A DNA stretch of 11,016 nucleotides. Source: a bacterium (GTDB lineage Bacteria; Armatimonadota; Chthonomonadetes; Chthonomonadales; Chthonomonadaceae). The position numbers and the translations under genes are program-made. Of the stretch, positions 1 to 6,104 are shown one piece after another (position 1 is the first letter of the stretch; each line of letters begins with the position of its first letter). The stretch covers positions 1 to 11,016 of the forward strand of contig JAJZFK010000216.1 in assembly GCA_021805405.1 (NCBI GenBank), written 5' to 3'. The notes below the pieces were generated by a model. The model saw nothing but the letters and a program-made list of their open reading frames with translations, searched no databases and was not told the DNA's origin.

Positions 1-258
1 CGCAACATCCATGCAGAAACCTTCCTGCTCTACGATTGCGGCCATAGCCATGCAGAGAAAAGCTTTCGAAGCATAGTAAAAAGAGGTGCGTGGGTATCGC
101 GACTCGAACGCCTTGCGATAACTGCGCATCGCAGTACGTATAGCGGCCTCATCCATGACATACAGGGGGCTTCCAAATTTGGCAACCAGATCCGAAGCCG
201 TGCAACCACCTATTTCCAGTTCACCATTAGAATTTACCGATTGTGTTCCTAGGAGCAT
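1..258 (-). CDS. lysA: Diaminopimelate decarboxylase, N-terminal part (runs off left edge)
   Basis: This enzyme decarboxylates meso-diaminopimelate to L-lysine in the cytoplasm, the last step of lysine synthesis, using PLP. The 86 visible residues match the start of the family: a short strand with LEIGGC near residues 14-19, then FGSPLYVMDE (about 28-37) and YYASKAF (about 62-68). The lysine in that last motif is the expected Schiff-base residue for PLP. The frame stays open to base 1 and most of the barrel and the C-terminal domain lie outside the window. The start is taken as ATG at 258-256. A TTG directly before it (261-259) is an equally possible start, since the nearest SD-like stretch (AAAGGA) lies about 10 bases before that TTG. 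The frame is open further upstream, but that part overlaps a strong promoter, so it is probably not translated. The gene is divergent from the MFS gene. Confidence 0.93.
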   Translation of the reverse strand, partial: MLLGTQSVNSNGELEIGGCTASDLVAKFGSPLYVMDEAAIRTAMRSYRKAFESRYPRTSFYYASKAFLCMAMAAIVEQEGFCMDVA

Positions 259-300
259 CAATTGCCAAAAGTCCTTTCCGCTGTACCAGCGATACGGGTC

Positions 301-329
301 AGTGTACCCGTGCCACCCTAGTGTGTCAA
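301..329 (-). promoter_or_regulatory. Sigma70-type promoter of lysA
   Basis: On the minus strand a perfect -35 box TTGACA (329-324) is followed by a 17-base spacer and a -10 box TACACT (306-301). Transcription would begin near 294, giving a short leader of about 35 bases before the lysA start. Both box quality and spacing are close to ideal, and no other gene on this strand could use it. Confidence 0.75.
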
Positions 330-500
330 GCACACAAACATAGGCTCCGTGCCCATTGGCACTCAAACTCCGCTAGCTTGCCCACGAATCCTTAGCTACA
401 ACGCCTAGCAGACGACAGCCGCTTACAGCTTCTTGGGGGAACGTTGTGCCATAATGCGAACGTCGAGTTTTGGCAGTTATCGCGTAGAACCGCACATTAC

Positions 501-507
501 AGAGAGG
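501..507 (+). promoter_or_regulatory. Ribosome binding site deciding the TTG start of the MFS gene
   Basis: AGAGAGG lies 7 bases before TTG 515. This supports a rare TTG start, because there is no in-frame ATG with a comparable site. Confidence 0.6.
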
Positions 508-514
508 TACATTT

Positions 515-1756
515 TTGTTAAAAAACACGGTTCTCAATGCACAACGGCAGGATGTCAACTTGCTGTTCGCCGCTCGTACACTGCGAATGTTTGGCGCCGG
601 AATTATGTCTGTGGTACTGGTACTGTTTCTCGTAGCAACCGGCTTTACGCCTGCTGCCACTGGGTTCCTTATTACCGGTGGGCTGGCCGCTTCCGCCCTC
701 CTCACGCTACGAATCACCACCATGGCAGACAGGATCGGTCGACGCCGTGCTCTGCTCATTTCTCTATCACCTGCAGTTGTGTCCGCAGTCGTTCTTGCCG
801 TCGTCCACAATTCCACAGCAGTGGGATGCGCTATCGTGTTGGGGTTTGTACCACCCGCCAGCAAGGAAGTGGGTCCGTTCCAGGCGTTGGAGCAGGCTGC
901 ACTAGCAAGCCACGCAACGGGAACCGAGCGTACGCGACTGTTTGCCCTGTACAACATGGCAGGCATGCTGGCCGCTGCTTTGGGGGCATTGGCGGCAGGC
1001 GGCATATCGCTGCTCGATCATGCACCGCGGCATGCAGTTGCGCCAGGCTTTCATCCCATCTTGCTTGTGTATATGGCTACTGTTGTACTGGAAACCGCAG
1101 CATATCTTTTCGTTTCGCCAGGTATAGAGCCTACCCAAGGGGAATCTCACGGGCGTTCAGCCGTGGGAAGAGATGGGTTAAGTTCATCCCGGAATACGGT
1201 GATGATCCTCTCGGTGCTGTTTGCCATGGACTCGTTCGGTGGCGGGCTGGTGCTTCAAAGTTATATATCCTACTGGTTTCACTTAAAATATGGTGCTTCC
1301 ATTCCCGTAGTGGGAAGCATACTTTTTGGGGCAAACCTTTTAGCGGGGTTTTCCGCACTAGGTGCAGCGGCCATTGCAAAACGCATTGGGTTGGTGAATA
1401 CCATGGTCTTTACGCACATTCCCTCTAACGTACTGCTTATGCTAATACCGCTCATGCCAAACCTGCCACTCGCCATTGTTGTGCTGCTGTTACGATTTTC
1501 CATTTCACAAATGGATGTACCTACGCGACAGTCATTTCTCATGGCGGCCGTAAAACCAGAGGAGCGCTCTGCAGCAGCTGGTATTACCGGGGTTGCACGC
1601 ACTGCAGGAGCGGCAGCCGCACCGTCGCTCGCAGGTATGCTCCTAGCAGCATATGGGCCAGCAGCAGTCCCATTCCTCGTGGCGGGCACCATAAAGATTA
1701 CCTACGACTTGCTGCTACTTGGACGGTTTGGCCGTACCCAGACCATTGAACGTTAA
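515..1756 (+). CDS. MFS transporter, about 12 membrane segments
   Basis: This is a 413-residue inner-membrane transporter of the major facilitator superfamily, a secondary carrier driven by an ion gradient. The sequence is rich in hydrophobic helices. It carries the typical loop 2-3 motif A as DRIGRRR (residues 72-78), a central hydrophilic loop at about 195-217, and a second six-helix half from about 218. The length is normal for the family. The start is a TTG; it sits 7 bases after AGAGAGG (501-507), and no ATG in frame fits better. The substrate cannot be read from the sequence. Drug efflux-type carriers are the closest general class, but that is inference. The gene is alone: lysA is divergent upstream and the P460 gene is convergent, 34 bases downstream. 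I found no convincing promoter in the 185 bases before it. Confidence 0.9.
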   Translation: MLKNTVLNAQRQDVNLLFAARTLRMFGAGIMSVVLVLFLVATGFTPAATGFLITGGLAASALLTLRITTMADRIGRRRALLISLSPAVVSAVVLAVVHNSTAVGCAIVLGFVPPASKEVGPFQALEQAALASHATGTERTRLFALYNMAGMLAAALGALAAGGISLLDHAPRHAVAPGFHPILLVYMATVVLETAAYLFVSPGIEPTQGESHGRSAVGRDGLSSSRNTVMILSVLFAMDSFGGGLVLQSYISYWFHLKYGASIPVVGSILFGANLLAGFSALGAAAIAKRIGLVNTMVFTHIPSNVLLMLIPLMPNLPLAIVVLLLRFSISQMDVPTRQSFLMAAVKPEERSAAAGITGVARTAGAAAAPSLAGMLLAAYGPAAVPFLVAGTIKITYDLLLLGRFGRTQTIER

Positions 1757-1765
1757 CAGCGCATG

Positions 1766-1778
1766 GCTCGCCACGAGC
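1766..1778. terminator. Weak hairpin between convergent MFS and P460 genes
   Basis: GCTCG (1766-1770) pairs with CGAGC (1774-1778) around a 3-base loop. It lies in the 34-base gap between the two stop codons and so could end both transcripts. There is no T-run on either side, so it would be a poor intrinsic terminator. Confidence 0.25.
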
Positions 1779-1790
1779 AATAGTTGTACG

Positions 1791-2378
1791 CTACTGCATA
1801 ATTGAGTGCGGATACTTCTTTAGCAGCTTCAGGTATGGAATGGTGATCTTCTTCGCGGGGAAGTAAACATGAATAGTTTTAGGTGACAATAGATTGGCAG
1901 GCGGTGGTGCGAAGACCGTGTCGGATTTCGCTGCGATAGCGTGGCAATTTATACACAGCGCAACCTTGCCAAACGCTATTGCCTTGCCAGCAGGCGAATA
2001 ATTGGCCATTACCCAGTCGTTATCTGCGGTGTCGTAACCCTTGCACTTCAACATCGCTGTAATGTTAACAAGCTTATGGCTCACATCATAGTTCTGTTTA
2101 ATGAGAAGGCTGCCGTTGGGAAAATTGCTACATTGCACGACACCGTGATGCTTTAGAACGTACGAGCGGGCAATTGCGTTTACGCCGTCGATGGTGTAGT
2201 AATCAGCATTGCGCGAACCAGGTTGAAACCGCTTGCTGCCTGGTAAAAGCCGCTTTCCGTTGATTACGCCTTGCACGTTGTGCCAAAGCGATACAGGCGT
2301 CGGTTTCGGCCCCTGTGCTAGCAGTCCTGTAGCACAAACGGTTAGCGCAAATGCTACTGCAACGGATCGAAGCTTCAT
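1791..2378 (-). CDS. Exported cytochrome P460-like monohaem protein
   Basis: This 195-residue protein has a signal peptide (KLR, then a hydrophobic stretch ending about residue 21), so it acts outside the cytoplasmic membrane. One c-type haem site is visible as CINCH (142-146), near the C-terminus. The lead-in, a lysine-bearing strand TAMLKCKGYD (107-116), then DWVMANY, GKAIAFGK and the CxxCH with a following SDTVFA, follows the cytochrome P460 / cytochrome c'-beta family pattern. Family members bind or oxidise small N-compounds (hydroxylamine, NO); P460 itself has a haem cross-linked to a lysine. Lys111 is the likely equivalent, by alignment from memory. Function here is inferred and may only be NO binding or electron transfer. 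AGGAG (2391-2387) stands 8 bases before the ATG. No nitrification genes are nearby. Confidence 0.8.
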   Translation of the reverse strand: MKLRSVAVAFALTVCATGLLAQGPKPTPVSLWHNVQGVINGKRLLPGSKRFQPGSRNADYYTIDGVNAIARSYVLKHHGVVQCSNFPNGSLLIKQNYDVSHKLVNITAMLKCKGYDTADNDWVMANYSPAGKAIAFGKVALCINCHAIAAKSDTVFAPPPANLLSPKTIHVYFPAKKITIPYLKLLKKYPHSIMQ

Positions 2379-2567
2379 ATTGTCATCTCCTCATCAAACT
2401 AAACTAAGCTCGCGCCTACACGCAATAAACCGAATATTGAAATGGTTGCACCGCCACAATAGCAGTCATTGTACCGTTAAATTTGGACAAGCTGGCCACT
2501 TGGCATTCGGCTTTACCAGTGAGGCTCTATGTAAACCATAGGAGCGCAACGAATTACCGGCAGGAAT

Positions 2568-2596
2568 TTGGGAGAACTTGCGTCTGTTCGTACATT
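2568..2596 (+). promoter_or_regulatory. Candidate promoter for the methyltransferase gene
   Basis: TTGGGA (2568-2573) and TACATT (2591-2596) are separated by exactly 17 bases; each box matches consensus at 4 of 6 positions. The resulting leader would be about 130 bases. It is the best-spaced pair that I see in this gap, but it is not strong. Confidence 0.35.
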
Positions 2597-2722
2597 AGTG
2601 CTCATTAGCCATCTGTGCATGCATTAAGAAGTCGATTTTACTCGGCTGGTGCCCTGCCGATGGGAAATCGATAAAGAGATAAATAGACGGCCAGTATGCG
2701 TAATAAAATTAACACATTTTTC

Positions 2723-2730
2723 AGGAGCGG
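2723..2730 (+). promoter_or_regulatory. Ribosome binding site fixing the methyltransferase start
   Basis: AGGAGCGG lies 5 bases before ATG 2736. It argues against the longer open frame that begins 29 codons upstream at 2649, which has no comparable site and whose extra residues resemble no domain. Confidence 0.7.
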
Positions 2731-2735
2731 TTCAA

Positions 2736-3356
2736 ATGAGCACATCACCCCAAATAACGCATTGGGAGGAGCGGTATTCAAGCACAACAGACTACCTATT
2801 TGGAGTTCATCCTAACTCTTTTCTCGTTAAACATTGGAACAGAATTAATCCGGGTGGTTCGGTACTGTCTGTAGCGGATGGGGAAGGTCGTAATGGAGTT
2901 TACCTTGCTGAGCAAGGCTTTGATGTGCACACACTGGAGGGATCTGTAACGGCAGTAGAGCGCGCGCGGCTCCTCTCACAGAATCGCAACGCTAAACTTA
3001 AAATAGAACATGGTGACCTCTTTCACTGGGATTGGCCCCAAAACAAGTACGATGCAGTTGTCGGCATATTTGTGCAGTTTGCTACTCCTGAACAACGCAA
3101 TATGCTCTTTGAGCATATGAAGCGGGCGGTTAAACCTGGTGGCGTGATCTTATTAGAGGGCTACCACACCAGCCAGCCCAAGCACGGTACTGGAGGTCCT
3201 AGCCATATTGATCACCTCTATACCGACGAATTGCTGAGCCATGCGTTCTCGGATATGCAGATTGAACTGCTTGTAACGTACGAAGCCGAGATTGCGGAGG
3301 GTAACGGTCACTTGGGACTTTCCGCTCTGGTAGACCTCATTGCGTGCAAAATATAG
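2736..3356 (+). CDS. Class I SAM-dependent methyltransferase (TehB/thiopurine MTase-like)
   Basis: This 206-residue cytoplasmic enzyme would transfer a methyl group from S-adenosylmethionine. The Rossmann-type order is clear: a short N-terminal WEERYSS segment (10-16), motif I with VADGEGRNGVYLAEQGF (46-62) binding SAM, an acidic residue after the second strand (E68), YDAVVGIFVQFA (105-116), and KPGGVILLEGY (133-143). The following GTGGPSH (151-157) and a closing H-x-G-x-S-A segment are typical of small TehB-like methyltransferases, some of which act on tellurite, selenite or thiol compounds. The real substrate is not known. The ATG at 2736 is chosen over an in-frame upstream start because AGGAGCGG (2723-2730) sits 5 bases before it and the conserved domain starts here. 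Probably monocistronic, with a hairpin downstream at 3390. Confidence 0.87.
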   Translation: MSTSPQITHWEERYSSTTDYLFGVHPNSFLVKHWNRINPGGSVLSVADGEGRNGVYLAEQGFDVHTLEGSVTAVERARLLSQNRNAKLKIEHGDLFHWDWPQNKYDAVVGIFVQFATPEQRNMLFEHMKRAVKPGGVILLEGYHTSQPKHGTGGPSHIDHLYTDELLSHAFSDMQIELLVTYEAEIAEGNGHLGLSALVDLIACKI

Positions 3357-3389
3357 CCTGCAACCTAGAAGCGTATTCAGCCGAAAAAC

Positions 3390-3406
3390 AGCACGTTGAA
3401 CGTGCT
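3390..3406. terminator. Hairpin after the methyltransferase gene
   Basis: AGCACGT (3390-3396) pairs perfectly with ACGTGCT (3400-3406) around a TGA loop. On plus it is followed only by CAATTTGC, a weak tail for the methyltransferase transcript that ends 34 bases earlier. On minus the same stem is followed by GTTTTTC, a much better intrinsic-terminator tail, so it may also stop antisense transcription. The rest of the 283-base gap before the fucosidase gene holds no gene I can support. Confidence 0.5.
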
Positions 3407-3639
3407 CAATTTGCAAAATCGCCAGTGTCATGACGGTGTTGGCGCTCTCAATGGCATAAACCTCATCAAAGACTGCAAAAACGTTAGGTCAGTCACTTCG
3501 TGCAGGCAGCACGATCAATTAGCCCCATAGTTGTACCAAAATCACACGAACTTGAAGGATATAGCGAATTTTCTGCGAATACTTTTAGTGCAATCGTCTC
3601 TCAAGGCTGATGAGCCAAGCGTAATCACAGGAGTAACTG

Positions 3640-5685
3640 ATGTCACTATCTCGCAGAAGATTCCTTCGCAGAAGCGCCGCAGCGGCAGCAGGATTAGCAT
3701 TGCTGCCCGCTTTGGACACTCAAGCAAACGCCTCCGCACAGGCGGAAGTCATCGATGGACCATTCCAACCCTCGTGGGACTCCCTCGAAACGTACGAATG
3801 CCCAGAGTGGTTTCGGGATGCCAAGTTTGGCATTTGGGCCCACTGGAGTGCACAATGTGTGCCGGAGCAGGGCGACTGGTATGCACGAGGCATGTACCAG
3901 GAAGGAAGTGCCCAGTATGAGTACCACTGCAAGCACTATGGTCACCCGTCCAAGTTCGGGTTCAAGGATATTGACCATATCTGGAAAGCAGACAAGTGGG
4001 AGCCTGAGAAGCTTATTAGTCTCTACAAGGAGGCCGGTGCGCGCTACTTCTTTGCTCTCGCAAACCATCACGATAACTTCGACTGCTGGGACAGTACTTA
4101 CCAACCCTGGAACTCTACCCGCATTGGTCCAATGCAGAACATAGTTGGTAAGTGGGCTCATGCAGCAAGGAGCGCCGGCCTAAAGTTTGGTGTCTCGGTT
4201 CACGCCTCACACGCCTGGAACTGGTTTGAAGTTGCACAGGGTGCAGATACAAAAGGCCCTTACAAGGGCGTGAAATACGATGGCGTTATGACACTGGCCG
4301 ACGGAAAGGGCTTGTGGTGGCAGGGTCTCGACCCTAATGTGCAGTTGTACGCCCAGAACCACAAGCCGGGCGTCTTCTCATGGCAATTTACCGCACCAGG
4401 TTGCGTTAAGCCAGATCGTGCGTATATCACGAAGTTCTATAACCGTGTCATTGATCTTATAGATAAATACCACCCAGACGTTCTTTACTTTGATGACACC
4501 GTTCTGCCGCTTTACCCTGTTAGCGATGCGGGACTGCGCATTATGTCTTACTACTACAACCAGAGCATCAAGCGGGATGGCAAGGTAAACGTAGTGCTCA
4601 ACGGCAAAGGCCTTAACGACCAGCAGCGCAAATGCATGGTTGAGGACCATGAGCGAGGACGGACACAGGCAATTGAGCCAATTCCGTGGCAAACCGATAC
4701 CTGTATTGGTAACTGGCACTATCAGCTCTCCCTATATGAAAACCATGCATACAAAACACCCTATCAGGTCGCAAGAATGTTGCTGGATATCGTAAGTAAA
4801 AACGGTAACCTTATGCTCAACATTCCTCTGAAGGGTGATGGGTCGCCCGATCCCGATGAGTTCCTCTTTCTGCAGGGCTTTACCAACTGGATGAAAGTAA
4901 ACAGCGAGGCGATACATGATACGCGCCCGTGGAAGATTTATGGTGAAGGGCCGGGGCTCCCTGGTTCAGATAACGGTCACGACACGCTTACCGAAAAGGA
5001 CTTCCGCTTTACCACCAAGGGCAACACGCTGTACGCAGCCTTCTTTGCATGGCCTACCAATATGGAGGTCGCAATAAGGGCGCTGGCAGCGAATGCACCA
5101 GGCATTGTGGGCGAAGTAAGCCACGTTAGCCTTCTAGGCAGCACCCGCGAAGTGGATTTCAAGCGCACATCCGACGGCCTCATGGTCACCCTCCCACAAA
5201 ACCCACCGTGTGATTACGCCTGGGTTCTAAAGATCGAAGGGCTTGATGTGGCAAAATCGCAGCCTGTAATACCAGCCCTGGCGCCACTGCAGGAGATTAA
5301 CGGAAAAGCAGTACTTACACCTCAAACCGCCCAGCTTCACGGGGCACTTCAGGTAGAGATGCGTGGTCTTCCAGACATCGGGTTTTGGAATAGCCCGTCT
5401 GATTACGCGGAATGGCACGTTAATATCGCGAGTACTGGTACCTGGCGGATAATGGCGAAGGCGTCATGCCCAACAGGCATGCCGTCTATTACCGTGAGCG
5501 TGGGGCAAGCAAGCGTAACGGCTGCGGTAGCCAAAACTTCGGATTGGTCGGTGTACAGTGACGTGGACTGTGGAACGGTTACAGTTCCCTCAAGCGGCAC
5601 CCTAACCGTAGTCGTAAAGAGTGCGGACGCGGCACATTGGCAAGCAATCAATCTGGCAGGTATAACGCTTACATACGAGGGATAA
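3640..5685 (+). CDS. Tat-exported alpha-L-fucosidase, GH29, with C-terminal beta domain
   Basis: This 681-residue glycoside hydrolase should release L-fucose from glycans by a retaining mechanism. The N-terminus is a Tat signal (SRRRFLRR, residues 4-11, then an alanine/leucine-rich stretch to about 33), so the folded protein is sent out of the cytoplasm. The GH29 barrel covers about 40-430, with FGIWAHWS (63-70), NHHDNFDCWDS (142-152), the WNSTRIGP stretch (157-164) and VLYFDD (281-286). By family alignment Asp285 is the likely nucleophile; the acid/base is not conserved enough to assign. Residues 430-535 form the usual C-terminal beta sandwich. A further domain of about 115 residues (567-681) looks beta-rich and may bind carbohydrate. 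AGGAG is 6-7 bases before the ATG. It stands alone, closed by a strong terminator at 5745; no fucose catabolic genes are nearby. Confidence 0.93.
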   Translation: MSLSRRRFLRRSAAAAAGLALLPALDTQANASAQAEVIDGPFQPSWDSLETYECPEWFRDAKFGIWAHWSAQCVPEQGDWYARGMYQEGSAQYEYHCKHYGHPSKFGFKDIDHIWKADKWEPEKLISLYKEAGARYFFALANHHDNFDCWDSTYQPWNSTRIGPMQNIVGKWAHAARSAGLKFGVSVHASHAWNWFEVAQGADTKGPYKGVKYDGVMTLADGKGLWWQGLDPNVQLYAQNHKPGVFSWQFTAPGCVKPDRAYITKFYNRVIDLIDKYHPDVLYFDDTVLPLYPVSDAGLRIMSYYYNQSIKRDGKVNVVLNGKGLNDQQRKCMVEDHERGRTQAIEPIPWQTDTCIGNWHYQLSLYENHAYKTPYQVARMLLDIVSKNGNLMLNIPLKGDGSPDPDEFLFLQGFTNWMKVNSEAIHDTRPWKIYGEGPGLPGSDNGHDTLTEKDFRFTTKGNTLYAAFFAWPTNMEVAIRALAANAPGIVGEVSHVSLLGSTREVDFKRTSDGLMVTLPQNPPCDYAWVLKIEGLDVAKSQPVIPALAPLQEINGKAVLTPQTAQLHGALQVEMRGLPDIGFWNSPSDYAEWHVNIASTGTWRIMAKASCPTGMPSITVSVGQASVTAAVAKTSDWSVYSDVDCGTVTVPSSGTLTVVVKSADAAHWQAINLAGITLTYEG

Positions 5686-5744
5686 TCGGGACGTAAGCCA
5701 CAATACCAGCATAAACAAGGCCGGTAAAGCCCCACAAAATAACA

Positions 5745-5796
5745 AAGACCACCTAGCGCTGCAGTGCGTTAGGTGGTCTTGTACTGTTGTTGTTTT
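5745..5796. terminator. Strong bidirectional intrinsic terminator
   Basis: A 15-base-pair stem, AAGACCACCTAGCGC (5745-5759) with GCGTTAGGTGGTCTT (5766-5780), closes on a 6-base loop with one G-T pair. On plus it is followed by a T-rich tail (5781-5796, ending GTTTTG), terminating the fucosidase transcript. On minus the tail reads TTTGTTATTTTG, so it also ends the GH15 and small-protein transcript. Confidence 0.88.
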
Positions 5797-5803
5797 GAAA
5801 TGA

Positions 5804-6043
5804 TTAAGCTGCCTTGGCCTTAGCGTACTCTTCCCGTTCTGCTGCCAGGTCCCAGCTGTGCTCGGGATCCTGAACAAATACCATAGAGGAGCCCATACCT
5901 TCACCGTGCCTGCCAATGGTAGCAACTATCCAACCTGTCGTTATGCGACGTCTAAACACGCGCACATTTATCTGGTGCAGCTCAAAGCTGCCTTCCGGGC
6001 CTGTTACTTCAATGACCTCGTTACCAACGAACTCCCACTTCAT
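5804..6043 (-). CDS. Small protein of unknown function, 79 residues, downstream of GH15
   Basis: I do not recognise this protein. It begins MKWEFVGNEVIEVTG and has alternating hydrophobic residues through about residue 58 (an RVFRRR basic patch at 27-32 and TTGWIVATIG at 35-44), suggesting a small beta sheet. It ends in a charged alanine-rich helix (WDLAAEREEYAKAKAA). There is no signal peptide, membrane segment or cysteine. A clean SD, GGAGG (6055-6051), lies 7 bases before the ATG at 6043, which argues that it is a real gene. It also argues against a longer frame starting at 6187, which would overlap the GH15 coding end. The gene follows GH15 by 61 bases on the same strand, with a terminator right after it, so the two are probably one transcript. 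Confidence 0.75.
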   Translation of the reverse strand: MKWEFVGNEVIEVTGPEGSFELHQINVRVFRRRITTGWIVATIGRHGEGMGSSMVFVQDPEHSWDLAAEREEYAKAKAA

Positions 6044-6050
6044 GCGTCTG

Positions 6051-6055
6051 CCTCC
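6051..6055 (-). promoter_or_regulatory. Ribosome binding site fixing the start of the 79-residue protein
   Basis: GGAGG on minus lies 7 bases before ATG 6043. It decides the start in favour of the 79-residue form over a 127-residue frame reaching into the GH15 gene. Confidence 0.7.
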
Positions 6056-6104
6056 ACATCTACGTATGCAGATATATTCCACAAACCGCAATAAACTACT
6101 ACAC

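Larger units (their letters stand above)
2379..2735. other. Divergent intergenic region, P460 gene / methyltransferase gene
   Basis: These 357 bases hold no gene that I can support. They contain the start signals of the two divergent genes: the P460 SD at 2387-2391 on minus, a candidate plus-strand promoter at 2568-2596, and an AT-rich stretch with the methyltransferase SD at 2700-2730. No long inverted repeat, tRNA or riboswitch-like fold was seen. The stretch upstream of the P460 gene contains a TACAAT on minus, but it lacks a -35 box at the right distance. Confidence 0.5.

Noticed and set aside
307..321. AGGGTGGCACGG-like stretch on minus resembling the T-box antiterminator core
   Set aside because: It falls between the -35 and -10 boxes of the lysA promoter, so it would not be transcribed from it. 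No specifier stem or terminator was seen, and the match breaks down after AGGGTGGCAC.
259..363. Upstream in-frame extension of lysA
   Set aside because: It is open back to a stop near 363 but overlaps the strong promoter, and the extra residues do not match the LysA N-terminus.
373..1005. Long open frames on both strands overlapping the MFS gene
   Set aside because: Translations are rich in Arg, Ser, Ala and Cys with no domain, and they lie antisense or out of frame to a clear MFS transporter.
2233..2541. 102-codon plus-strand frame over the P460 gene
   Set aside because: It is antisense to a well-supported signal-peptide cytochrome and has no SD or domain.
3497..3515. Short hairpin CGTGC/GCACG before the fucosidase gene
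   Set aside because: Five to six pairs without a T-run; too short to call a terminator or a regulatory RNA.
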